A DNA stretch of 64,000 nt from Closterium sp. Naga37s-1 (lineage: Eukaryota; Streptophyta; Zygnematophyceae; Desmidiales; Closteriaceae): assembly GCA_947471745.1 (NCBI GenBank), contig CANJKZ010000955.1, positions 2,105,501 to 2,169,500 on the forward strand. Direction: 5' to 3'. This document shows positions 45,061 to 56,197 of the stretch, piece by piece. The position numbers and the translations under genes were made by a program. Position 1 is the first letter of the stretch. The number at the start of each line of letters is the position of its first letter. Under the pieces are notes generated by a model that was given only the letters and a program-made list of their open reading frames with translations, was not told where the DNA came from and searched no databases.

Positions 45061-47094
45061 ATGGACAGTTTTACCGCCGGACCCGTCTCGTCCCGTGAGG
45101 GCAGGAGTCAGCGCGTGTCCCAGCCTCCAGCTTACCTGCTGAACTCTTACCTTCTGCCTGGCACAGTTAGGCGTCAAGTGACGACCAAACCTCGTCGGTC
45201 TCTTCCGAAAAACGCCAATGCGCAGCAAGCACAGGCTCCTCCTTCGCCCCCGCGTAAGTCGGTGTGTTTTATGGATTTGTCGCGGCATACCTGGATTTAA
45301 TTATGTGCGCCGCAATGCTTGGGGCCAATATAATGGTACTAATCTGGTGTCGTCACATTTACATGCTGCAGCTGTGACTCCCTCCCATGGGGGCGGAGAC
45401 TCGCGAATGTCGCATGGCAGCACGTCCGACAGTAGCTCGTCAACCGCATGGTCCAGCCGGCAGACGAGGAGGATGCTGCGGAAGGGGAGTCGTCGCGCCG
45501 CCGGCGCAAACGCAACGTTAACGAAGTCCTCCAGGGGTCCGCGCGCCAAGAATGCGAACCCGAAGCACCGCCAGCTGCATCTTCGGATGACGATCCCAAT
45601 GATGCCCTCCCGAGGCTCAACCCCGTGTAGAGCGATGACGAAGATGCTGCGGAAGCCGAGGACGAAGAAGAAGCAGGCGCGGATGAGGAGGACGCTGGCG
45701 CTGAAAGTTGGCCGGATGAAACTCCGGTGACGCGGGAGGAGATGACTAGCTTGCGCGAGCTGCAGGAAGCTACCGCACGTGCAATTGTCAGGCTGGAATC
45801 TGTGTTTCTTGCAAAGCCTGCAGGTGACGGCAAACAGAAGAGGAAGAGGCATCGGAAGCGCGCATCCGGCAATGGAAAGCGACGTAAGGCGCATCGTACA
45901 CGGACCACATCAGATACGGCGTCCGAGGATGAGGAAGAGGCCGAGGAAGGACTGGAGGGTCACATTCGATCGTCGTCATCAGCGATTCTGCAAGAGGCAC
46001 TCAGTCTCCTGCCTGCCGACAAGGGATGGAAGGTACGCTTCACGTGATGCTCAGCAAGCGGGTGTATTTTGCGCTTCTGCGTTATGTGGACCAAGTGGGC
46101 CAGTTGATGATGAGTAGCGTCTGTCGCCCCTGCAGCAAATATGTGAGCAGGCTCGCGACCATCTTTTCATCCGGCGGCCCAACAAGCATTTGACGTTCTA
46201 CCCGAGCAGCGCCGCCAAGACCTGGGGCATATGCGCAGTCGTTGATAACCTCCCTGTCAACTACGCAAGCCTTGCACTCGTGGCTGACAAGGCACGTCGG
46301 GTCGACTTCAACAGGTCTCTCAGCGACTGGAAGACGGGTGCTGCTGGGAGGGTCCGCGACATCTCGCTCCCTAAGCTAGGGTTGTTTCGCGACGAGCGTG
46401 ATGCAAAAAGCCCCTAGGCGGCACCCTCTATGCGTACACTGGCGAGGGTCCGGGATAGGGTCGGCCTCGGAGACGTCGACGCGGGTACGATCAGTGGTAG
46501 TGGTTTTAACGCTTTCACGCTGAATAATGGAGAAAGCCTCGTGTCTAATGCGTGCACATGTCCTGTGTGGTGAATGTTGCAGAGAGGCTTGCACTCTCTC
46601 GCTGGAGTTACGACCGTAACGGGATTCCCTTTGCATCTGACGCATTTACCGCATGCTCAAGAGCGGCGTTCAGGCCAAGGATGGTGAACAGGACAGTGAC
46701 GCTGAAGCTGTACCACGTGGCCTGGCTGGAGCACGTGGTATGAAGACTCACCAGCGTATTAAAATGGTATGGTTTCCCAGCCTTTGGAATGATGGAATGC
46801 GTGCTTTTGTGTGGTGCTGTGCGCAGGTGACAGATGCAATCCGGAACTGGGAGGCGCGCAAGGGCCGCCTATCAAACTCCGCAGGATGTAACGCGCACAT
46901 CATGGACGGCCTCCACGTCCTTGTGAAGAGTGCTGTTACTCGGGCCATCGCTGAGTTCAGGCCAGAGTACGATGCGGCGTCTCATACGTGGGCCTGGGGC
47001 CGCCATGGTCTCCGCATCTCTGCGGACGGCATAGCTGGCGGGAGGACCGCGAGCGCCCAAGCAAGCGCCAGCCTTGGGACTCCGCAGGCATAAC
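45061..47094 (+). pseudogene. Acidic/basic nuclear-type protein gene of unknown function, disrupted
   Basis: Exons readable: 45061-45253; 45372-46032, with Ser-rich RMSHGSTS, an acidic-basic stretch DEEDAAEGESSRRRRKRNV, then VTREEMTSLRELQEATARAI, KRKRHRKR and DTASEDEEEAEEG; 46136 onward with RRPNKHLTFYPSSAAKTWG and DNLPVNYASLALVADKARRV; a probable exon from about 46582; and an exon of about 46828-47094 beginning VTDAIRNWEARKGR and containing HTWAWGRHGLRISADG. Donor and acceptor phases fit for the first three. Two lesions are clear: a missing G near 45462, which copy 1 retains (CAGGACGAG against CAGACGAG), and an in-frame TAG at 45628-45630. Lys/Arg clusters suggest nuclear location. I do not recognise the family. 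It is probably a further gene of the transposon cluster. Confidence 0.45.
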
Positions 47095-48100
47095 TGAAAT
47101 GGGGGCTCGCCGAGCCGTTAGTCTGCGCCATGACGCTCACTGACACGAACTCTTCCTTGAAGAGTTAATTTGCCTTACCTGGGGGGGGTTAGTGTCTGGG
47201 CGAGGAGGTTGCTTATGGAGTGAGTAGAGAGAATATGTAATTGAAGCGGGATATAAGAAGCACTGTCGAGAATGGTCAGATACCGTCGCTCAAACTCATC
47301 GCGTACACAAACCCAAGTGCATGTAGAGAAGAGTATTCATAGCCCATAGGCACCATACTGCGGCATTGCTACCGCTAGGAATGCGTAACGGCCAAAAGGA
47401 TTCCTCCGATGTTATTAGGCGGCTCGACTTAGCGCCGTTGGATGCCGTGAGATGATGGCATCTGTCTGGGCGTGACGAACGTTTGCAGCCGTAGATGAAG
47501 GAACCGCGGTGCGACGAGTGTCTTTGATGTGTGGAATTGTGGACGGTAGGATGCATGCCAGGTGGAGGACAAATCCGTGCGTCACATGATTTAGGCCGTA
47601 CAGGTCGGTGACTGTCAACGGCATCTCGGGTGAACACGTTGCATAATTCAACGTGTGATGGGGGCGTGGGTGGTGCAGTATCGTCGATGCACCCAGGCGT
47701 GGACAGTGGGATATCGATATGCATGGGTAGAACAAGGGTCAAATGTAAAATTAAAGCCGTACACGTGGTCATATTTCAACGTCATCTAGCGCGTACACAT
47801 AAGGGGTTAGCCAGAAGCAGACTAGAATTTCAACGAATAAGGCGCAAGCGTGTGTCACACATGGTGCATCGGCATTGGGTACGAACTCTAAAAATGAAGG
47901 GCACGGATACAATGTTGTGTTGATCCTCGTCGTTCACGTGCAGGCAGGTGATTGGGGGGTGCGATGATCCGAGGGCACAGTACAGTAGACTGTTGAAACT
48001 TGATGGTCGACACGATGACCTAATGCTCGCCAGATGTCGGGTCGACGTTAAAAGCAGACAAATTGTGACATTTGGCGGATTGCACATTGGCATCCAGCGG
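47095..48100. other. Intergenic, no gene seen
   Basis: Only short open frames with no recognisable motif. A seven-G run at about 47181 and moderately GC-rich sequence. Confidence 0.4.
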
Positions 48101-48104
48101 GGTT

Positions 48105-48330
48105 ACAAACGTGTGACGTGCACGTGACATAGCCGTAACATTTGCGTCACTTTGAAAGTGACGTCATTGTGATGTCAACGTGACATTTTCATGACCTTTT
48201 CGTCACTTTGTATGTGACGAAAACCCCGGTACTTCCAACCATCACATTTTTATCCCTGAATTCCGTATACGTAATAGTGACGGAAAAGTCACAATTACGT
48301 CACTTTCGGCACTTGTCTTTTCCGCGATGT
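48105..48330. repeat. Cluster of CGTCAC/GTGACG inverted motifs
   Basis: About nine GTGACG/CGTCAC (or one-base variant) hexamers occur in 200 bp on both strands, several facing each other (for example CGTCACTTTGAAAGTGACG and CGTCACTTTGTATGTGACG), with a TGACGTCA palindrome. Such dense short motifs resemble the subterminal transposase-binding regions of CACTA-type elements, or CRE-like binding sites. The role is inferred only. Confidence 0.5.
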
Positions 48331-49687
48331 GGAGTGTTCTGGTCTGGTGTGTGCCATGGTGGTGTGGTGTGATGCGATGCGTGGCCTTGTGTGGCTGTGG
48401 CATGGCCAGGGCGCGGCCGTGGCGTGGTGTGACGCCTGGGGTGTGAGCATGCAGCCATAGCGGAGCAATTGGGGCATTGTTAGATAGTCTAATTGCTGCC
48501 GTGATGGCACGAGCTGCCATTGTTAGCTTTGTAACGTAACTGTGGTGCTGCGCCTGTTGACCTGCACCACGCTGGTGCTGGCGCCTGCTGAACCGCATAA
48601 TTCAGAACAGAATAATTGATCCGCAAAAGGCAGCGGCGCCACCTTTGGAAGTGCTTGGGATATCCAGCTGGTTCCCTGCCTGCTGAACTGCATCATGCAG
48701 AACAGAAGCAGTAGATGTGCAAGTAGCAGCGTGAATATGCTGGGACATGGAAATATCTGCACTACCTTCTTTCCGTTGTTTCTCTAGTGTAGCAGGGTAG
48801 CGTTGCTTGGGCTGGTGCATGCGTGTGTGTGTGAGGGTTAGGTGGTGCATGCATTTGTGAGAGGGTCGATTCAGTGGAATCACGTAAACATTTTTCCACC
48901 CTGTTAGTACAGCACTGTGTCCGCGCGTATCACCCTTGCCACATCCTTCACTGATTAAACGGCCTGCTTGCACTCCTGTCTCTCTAGACTCTAGTGCTTC
49001 CTGGGTCCTAATCCCTGCACTCTTGGTTTATACCTCCTGGTCTCACCCAATCTGAAGGAGCAGTGTGGGCAGGAAGAGAGAAGAAACCAGTTAACGTTAG
49101 CTAAGAGAGCACAAGGGAGTGAGCTGAGCGATTGAGCACGGGTCACTTTGACGTCCACCCCTCTCCCGCATGAGACAACAGTGCCTGACATGGTGGCATG
49201 GCTGAGAAAGCACAGGAGAGGGCTGAATGGCTGACATGTGCTGACCCTTAGAATCTACGGCATCTATTGTATAAGCAAGGAGTCAATGTGGCTGACACTG
49301 GGTCATGGCTGAGAGAGCTCAGGAAAGAGCTAAGGGAAATAGCATAGGAGAATGATATGATCCACCCCCTGACTCTCACCACTAGGCCGTATGAGACAAC
49401 ACTGGCCACAATGGTATGGCTGAGAGAGAGCAAGACATAGCTGACATAGGATGCATATGTTGACATAGGAATCACCATTTGATTATATCAAGATAGGGCA
49501 GCTCACAAATTTTTTTGTATTGATAAATAGTTTTGTGATCGTAAAACGATGGATCATGTACTAGATGGGATAATGGCTAATTGATTTACAAAAGGAGAGA
49601 CGAACAAGCCGACTTAGGCATACAGGAGTCCAAAGGGGTAGGATTGGTTTGAAAAGATTCGATAGGCAGAGCAGTTCTTGATTGTGT
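48331..49687. other. Non-coding region with degenerate repeats
   Basis: GTGTGGTG-rich sequence at 48340-48450 and a diverged repeat at about 49165-49450 (TATGAGACAACA... ATGGCTGAGAGAG...) present two to three times. No gene was identified. Confidence 0.45.
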
Positions 49688-50140
49688 TGTTACAAGTGAA
49701 GGATCGTAGTGGATAGGATAAGTCTGTCAAGTTTGAGAGAAGACAATGAAGTCTTTGTAATGACCTTATTAATAAGTTGAAGGAGAACAAGATGATTAAA
49801 GGATAGTGGTACAAAGATATAAATAGCAATTCTAGCTAGCCATGTACTCTGAGGGGTACATTCCCTTATTAACTGAATTGCATTGCTACAGTAACCATGA
49901 CTATTGCTATTCTTGACAGTTACCGTGTTGCATCGCGTAACTTCCAAGTGCGGTTACTGGGCAGTCAAGGGTCACGACCGTTGACTGTCTTCGACTGTTG
50001 ACCTTCGGGTGACCCTCGACCTTCTGCATGCTCTATATGAGCTATTGCGATAATGATACTGGCGCGTAGCTTCGTTATGGAGTGACGCACGAGTGGAGAG
50101 CCTTCGGGAATGTTACTGTAACCTTCAGGTTATTCCAACA
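49688..50140 (-). mobile_element. 3' LTR of minus-strand copia element
   Basis: On the minus strand a purine tract (AATGAAGGGGAG) is followed by TGTTGGAATAACC at 50140. The LTR probably ends TTGTAACA at 49688, giving about 453 bp with TG...CA ends. A TATA-like TTTATATC lies inside at about 49817. The lower boundary is inferred from the TG/CA rule, as the partner 5' LTR was not found. Confidence 0.55.
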
Positions 50141-50147
50141 CTCCCCT

Positions 50148-53100
50148 TCATTCTTGAAGGTGAGCCACGTGGGATTTCTTCGAGATCCCACAGAGGTCGG
50201 TGCAGTGCTGAAACTTCTGACGTGGCAGCTTCTTGGTCAAGATGTCTGCTGCCATGTCACCAGTTGGGCAGTACGTGAGTTTGACCTTCCCTTTGTCGAT
50301 TTCGTCTTTGACGAAGAAGTAACGGAGTGCGATGTGTTTCGTGCGGTTCACTAAGCCGGGCTTGTTCGCGATTTTAATCGCACTCTGGTTGTCGCAGAGT
50401 AACGTGAAGTGCCCGTTCATCGTCACTTTCGCTTCCTGCAGGAGCTGTCAGAATCCCAGTCACTAGACCACTGGGATAAAAGGGCTTGTTTGTGTAGTAG
50501 GTTTGTGCACCCAAAACCCCCCAGGTGAACGCGCCTGTAACCCCCCTAGGATCAATCGGACATCCACAGTGCAGATCTACTGACACCCCCCCACACTGGG
50601 AGGCCCAGGACTGAGGACAGAGGCAACGGCCTACATGTGCATACACCGGGATTCAAATCCGAGACCGCTCTGATACCATGTCAGAATCCCAACCACTAGA
50701 CCATTGGGATAAAAGGGCTTGTTTCAATAGCGGGTCAGTGCGCCCATAACCCCCCAGGAGAACGAGCCTGTAACCTTTCCTTAGGATCAATCGGGCATCC
50801 ACAGTGCAGATCTACTGACACCCCCCTACACTGGGATGCCCGAAGTGCACACACTGGGATTCGAACCCGAGACCTTCGCTCTGATACCATGTCAGAATCA
50901 CAGTCACTAGACCACTGGGATAAAAGGGCTTATTTTTGTAGCAGGTTTGTGCGCCCATAACCCCCCAGGCGAACGCGCATGTAACCCCCCTAGGATCAAT
51001 CGGGCATCCATAGTGCAAATCTACTGACAGGAGCTCCATCAAGTACAGTCCTTCGCGAACACCTGCGCTGGCGGCGATGAACTCAGCTTCGGCTGACGAA
51101 AGGGCGATGAGTTTTTGTTTTTGAGAGTTCCAAGAGATGAGCCCAGCAGGTCGGAGTTGAAAAATGAATCCTGTGCGAGAGCGTCTGTTGTCGATGTCTC
51201 CTACGTGGTCTGCGTCTACGTAGCCATGGAGCTGCAGAGTAGCAGTTAGGTTAGCTTCGTATGTGAGGCCGACGTCAGGAGTGGAGACGAAGTATTGAAG
51301 TGCTCGGCGTAGATCCAGTAAATTCTCCCCTTCATGTCGCTTCAGGTACTGTGCGAGCTGGCTTGCGACGTAGGAGAGACCGGGCCGGCTCGTGACAGCG
51401 GCGAACAGGAGACACCCCAGCTGCTGTTGATAGAGCCGATGATCGTCGATGGAGAGCGGTGTGGTATCTGGTTCGTGATTAGGAGAAGGAGTGCGGCAGG
51501 GAGTGGTGAGATTGATCGGCGCGACAGCGAATTTCTTCGCGAGTGTTTCCGCATAGTTGGCAGCGGAAAGGTGAATGGAGGTGGCGGACAGAGTGATGTT
51601 GAGGCCCAGGAATTGCGTGATGTTGTGGTTGATTGTCACTTCTAGCTTCTCTTTGATGTCTGCCTCAAGCTAGTCCAGCAGCTCCGTGTCGTCGCCGGTG
51701 TAGAGTAGATCGTCGACGTAGGCAACGAGAAGGATGAACTTGCCGCGCGACTCCTTTTGGTACATCCCAAGGTCATGCGGTAGTTGTTTGAATCCGAGCT
51801 CCGTGAGGACGGTGTGCAGGTACTGCTGCCACAGTCGGGGCGCCTGTTTAATCCCATTGATGGGTTTTTGAAGAAGGCAGATGGCACCGTCGCGCTCCTC
51901 GAAGGCATGCGGCTGCTCAACGAAGATGATGACATCGACGGGAGCGTACAAGAATGCACTGCCGACGTCGATTTGATGGAGTGGCCGCTGTTTGACGGCT
52001 GCGATGCATATGAGGATGCGTACCGAGGTGTGTCGTCCGACAGGCGCGTAGGTGAGGTCGAAGTCCACCATGTGAGTTTGCTCGAACCCGCGCACCACCC
52101 ATCTCGCCTTGTATTTGTCAATGGAGCCATCCGCAAGTGTTTTGATGCGGAAAACCCATTTTCCACTGAGAATTTTTCTCCCCTTTGCCGATGATCGTGG
52201 AACCAGTTTTCACGTTCCGCAGCTCTTCAGCGCTGCGACTTCTGTGGCCATGGCTGCCTTCCATTTCTCATTGTCGGGGCTAGACAAGGCTTGGCGAACG
52301 GTGGTGGGTTCCTTGGGGGAGGTGTGGCGAACAGCTACGGCAAGCCCAAGGATACGGAGACCAATTTCGTTGGTCTTTTCGTAGTGAAGGCGGTCATAGT
52401 CGTGGAAGCTGGTTACTTCGACGACGTCGTCGTCAGTGTCATTGCCGAGGCAGAGGGTGTCTTGCGAGGTGTTCAGTGGTGGTAACTCGGCATCCGGAGA
52501 TCAGCGCACTTCATTGTTGTAATTGTGGGCTTCGCGAAGTGTATCGGCATGGTCGAATTGATGAACAGGTATGAATGTTGGAGTCTGGAGTGGGCTTGTA
52601 AGGGGGATACTGGGATATGGATCGGTTGGTGTGTTGTCTGCTGCATCAGCGTCCTCCGCCAGGTCTGCTTCATCGTGTGACGTGGCGAAGCTGCGATGTC
52701 CTTTGAAAATCCTTTTCGGTGCTTTGTCAGCTTCGCGGTGCTCCTTGAACAGTGGCAGTCAGCTTCTTGTAGAAGATGCACTCACGTGATTTTGTGACTT
52801 CGTGTGTCGCATAGTCCAGCACGATCCATGTCTTGTATTCCTTTTTTATCCCGAGGTGAATGCCCCAGCGTGCCCGGTCAGCAATTTTTCCGATCCTTGC
52901 TGTGTGTGGCCTGTACTATACCATGCAGCCGAACACCCGAAGCGTACGCGTGTCTGCCTTTCTGCCCGTCCAAGCCCTGTAGGGAGAGTTGCTGTTCTCG
53001 AGGCTTCGGGACGACAGCAAGTTGTGCAGCCGGACAGAGTGGTTCATAGCAAATGGCCAGTACTTAGTAGGGACGGCTGACTGCTTCATCAGGGCCCTCA

Positions 53101-54526
53101 TCCTGGTGGCGAGGCTCCTGTTTGTCCGTTCTGCTACTCCTTGCTGCTCGTGAGCGTAGGGCAGGGACACCAGGTGCTCAATCCCCTTCTGCTTGAAGAG
53201 TTCTTTGAACTCAGTTGAGAAGAACTCCAAACCCCCGTCTGTCTGGTAGGTTTTCAGCTTCAGTCCAGATTGACGTTCAACCTGTTTCATCCATGCCACG
53301 AAGCACTCGAAGGCTAGGGAGCGGCAGTTGGTGTTGATGGCCCACACGTAGCGGGTGCATGTGTCAATGAAGGTAAGCATGTAGTACTCGCCGTCGAGCC
53401 CTTCGTGACTGAGAATCATGAAGTCGCTGTAGACTTTATCGAGTGGTTTGTAGCGTTCGTAGCCGGGAGGTAAGTCGGGAAATGGCTTGTGGGCGAGTGA
53501 TGCAGTCGGGCACACGGTGCATGGTGGATCAACTGATTCTTCAGTGAGAGATCCTCCTTGAGGAAGAAGTAGTGCGTCGTCGTCGAAAACACCGGCCTTG
53601 AGGGAGTTCTTGAGCGTGGTGTGTGAGGGGTGCCCGAGTCGCTGATGCCATGTTTCTGGTTCCGCACGATATCCGATAGTCTTCTGATAATATTTGTGCC
53701 TTTGTGCTTCGTCGTTCTGCTTCTTTTCAGGTCCCTTGTCGGCGGCGGCATCGGCGTCTGCTGCGAAGGCTCGAACGGAGAGGTGCTCCAGGACCTCTTT
53801 TGGGAATTTGGCGATGTCATCCGTGTCGCCAGAATGTACTGCGTCGCCGGTGATGAGCGGTTGCGGGAAGGACGCTGCTTCGGGCCACTCAGATGTGGGA
53901 AGTCCTTCCATCGGGACGCGATGATAGAGGTATTCACCGCCGGTGACCGAGATCAGATGTGGTCCTTGCTCTGGCGGCGGCGCTTCCATTGTAGGTTCGG
54001 GAAGTTCCGCTGCCTTACTGAAGAACTCGTAGGTCACTTCTTCTTCTTCTAATTCTTGCACGTGTTTTGGTGTGTCAGGAGCGTATTGGTCCGGAAGAGG
54101 AGGTCCGCCCCAGCTGGTACCGCCGGTTGCCCAGTAAGGATCAATAGCCGCAACATCCGCAGGAGGGAGTCCTGGAGCTTCAGGGTAGGCGGGAGTTGGC
54201 TGTCCCCAGCCAGCTCCGCTAGTAGCCCCGATGTCTCCCCAGCCACCGCCGATCGTGGCCGCTTCTTCGGGTGTCAAGATTTCTCCCCGCGGGCCGACTG
54301 CGGGACTGGGATCTTCCCAACCGGTTACAGTCGCTGGGGTTGTTGTGCGTTCTTCATTGTCTGGTGCAGCGGGTGTTGAATTGCTACTGTCTGCTTCCTC
54401 TTCCATTGTTGCAGGTCCAGTATCGCCTGGATTGGAGGTTGAGGTGGTTGGGACGGCGCGCAGTCGTAGAAGACCATCCGAAGCGGGTCGTTCAAGATCC
54501 ATCTCGTCGGGGTGTGACCAAGCCAA
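50148..54526 (-). pseudogene. Copia gag-pol remnant with integrase, RT and RNase H, disrupted
   Basis: In minus-strand order. 54526-52916: linker, GAG-pre-integrase (ETWHQRLGHPSH) and integrase core with DFMILSHEG, TDGGLEF and GVAERTNRSL. About 52200-51670: RT with DVGSAFLYAPVD, GIKQAPRLW and VAYVDDLLY. 51639-51036: RT thumb and RNase H (HGYVDADHVG, SSAEAEFIAAS). 50426-50148: RNase H end (LLCDNQSAIKIA, TKHIALRYF). Frameshifts separate integrase from RT, and a trimeric SINE (50447-51027) splits RNase H. Gag is cut short near 54700, where the next element's LTR begins. It belongs to a different copia lineage from the two elements to its right, and is inactive. Confidence 0.8.
50447..51027 (-). 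mobile_element. tRNA-derived SINE trimer with 8-bp target duplication
   Basis: Three tandem units (starting at about 50447, 50682 and 50893) of the SINE family seen at 21270. B boxes are visible in the first two (GGATTTGAATCCC-like and GGGTTCGAATCCC on the minus strand) and A boxes in all three. CAGGAGCT flanks the block exactly (50439-50446 and 51028-51035). The block interrupts the RNase H domain of the copia element in the middle of its conserved reading frame. Confidence 0.85.
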
Positions 54527-54704
54527 CGGCTTTGTAGGAGTTGTCTTCAGAAGAAGCGTTCGTTCAGAATCGCCAGTGGTGCCTTGAGCCGAGAAAATTT
54601 AGACAAAGACCCCGTCATCATCGTCAGCCTTGCCGATGTAAGTGTTTTTATAATACAGTTCAAAGTTCTTGTCTTGGCAGTTGCTGCGAATGTCGACTCC
54701 GCAC

Positions 54705-55053
54705 TGTCAAAATACTAAGCGCCTATGAAACTAGGTTTAGGCTTAGGAGGCATAGCTTGAGTGCCAAGAGAATTGAAGCAAGAGGAAACTCGAGAAAGAT
54801 GATGTTTCACTATTGAGCAAGGTACAAGATATAGCAAGAAGAAAGCCACATGGTACGCCACCTACAGCAAGTGAGATACATTACAATCTACACTACAGAC
54901 AGTTATAAAGAATATATAAATGTCAGAATGTTATAAGTGCTTACATTTGTGTAGGCTATAGTGGGGTAGCTCATAAGGGGTACAACCCAATTAGGGTTAG
55001 TACTTGTATCCAACTCTTTCATAGTTCATCCATTCTCGTTCATTATTCTGACA
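54705..55053 (+). mobile_element. 5' LTR and primer site of plus-strand copia element
   Basis: The LTR runs from TGTCAAAATACTAAGC to CATTATTCTGACA (349 bp) and is followed by CGGTTTCAGAGCGGGTCC, a variant of the Met-tRNA primer site. Its 3' part (GGCTATAGTGGGGTAG and GGGTACAAC) is shared with the LTR of the minus element at 60138-60267, so the two families are related. Confidence 0.75.
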
Positions 55054-55089
55054 CGGTTTCAGAGCGGGTCCTTCGCTAGGACCGGTTTT

Positions 55090-56190
55090 TTTTTTCCTTG
55101 GGTCCACCACTGCGCTGCCCCACTAGCCGCCCCTAGCCCGGCCCGTCGCCCCTAGGCCCGTTGCCCCGGCCCGTCGCCCCTAGGACCGTTGCCTCTAGGC
55201 CGGCCCGTTGCCCCTAGCCCGACCCGTAGGCCCATCGCCCCTACCCTAGCCCGTCACCCCTAGGCCCGTCGCCCCGGCCCGTCGCCCCAGCCCATCGCCC
55301 CTAGGCCCGTCGCCCCGGCCCGTCGCCCCTAGGCCCGTCGCCCCTAGGCCGGACCGTCGCCCCTAGCCCGGCCCGTAGGCCCGTCACCCCTAGCCTGGCC
55401 CGTCGCCCCTAGGCCCGTCGCCCCAGCCTGTCGCCCCGGCCCGTCGCCCCTAGGCCCGTCGCCCCGGCCCGTCGCCCCTAGGCCCGTCGCCCCTAGCCCG
55501 GCCTGTCGCCCCTAGCCCGGCCCGTAGGCCCGTCGCCCCTACCTCGGCCCGTTGCCCCTTAGGCACGTCGCCCCAGCCCCGCGACCTGCCCCGTCGACCC
55601 TCGGCCCGCGCGCCCCATCGACCCTAGGCCCGCGCGCGCCCCGTCGACCCTAGGCCCGCGCGCCCCATCGACCCTCGGCCCGCGACCCGCCCCGTCGGCC
55701 CTCGGCCCCGGTGCCCCGTCGACCCTAGACCCGTCGCCCTAGGCCGGCCCGTCGCCCCTAGGCCCCGCGGCCCGTTGCCCCTAGGCCCCCGGCCCGTCGC
55801 TCCCGGCCCCGCGGCCCGTCGCTCCTGGCCTCGCGGCCCGTCGCCCCTAGGCCCCCGGCCCGTCGCCCCTAGGCCCCGCGGCCCTTCGCCCCTAGGCCCC
55901 CCCCGGCCTGTTGCCCCTAGGCCCCCCGCGGCCCGTCGCCCCTAGGCCCATCGGCCTGTCGCCCCAAGGCCCCCGGCCCGTCACTCTCGGCCCCGCGGCC
56001 AGTCGCCCCTAGGCCCCTGGCCCGTCGCTCATGGACCCCCCTCGGCCCGTCGCCCCTAGGCCCTGGCCCGTCAACCCTGGCCCCGACACGTCGCCCCGCG
56101 GCCGCCCCTAGGCCCTCGAGCCGCCCCTCCTGCACCCTGCTGTCTGACCTTTGCCCTGCGCTGCCCGGCCTCTGCCCGCCCTGCGTGCTG
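55090..56190. repeat. 1.1-kb GC-rich repeat leader of copia element
   Basis: The leader between primer site and gag start consists almost entirely of degenerate CCCGTCGCCCCTAGG and CCCGGCCCGTCGCCC words, dozens of copies. No long plus-strand frame crosses it. It resembles the 33-bp repeat at 1837. Confidence 0.85.
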
Positions 56191-56197
56191 CGCCACT

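Larger units (their letters stand above)
30182..45474. repeat. 15.27-kb direct tandem duplication, copy 2
   Basis: This is the second, near-identical copy of 14913-30181. It begins inside the kinase tail exon and ends in GAGGAGGAT, after which unique sequence (GCTGCGG) continues the transposon gene that was cut at 30182 in copy 1. Distinct features are a longer G run with an interrupting A at about 31620-31648, a 14-bp insertion (ATATGCCATGTGCC) near 33248, shorter C runs at about 33405 and 36195, and a missing G at about 45462. Confidence 0.95.
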
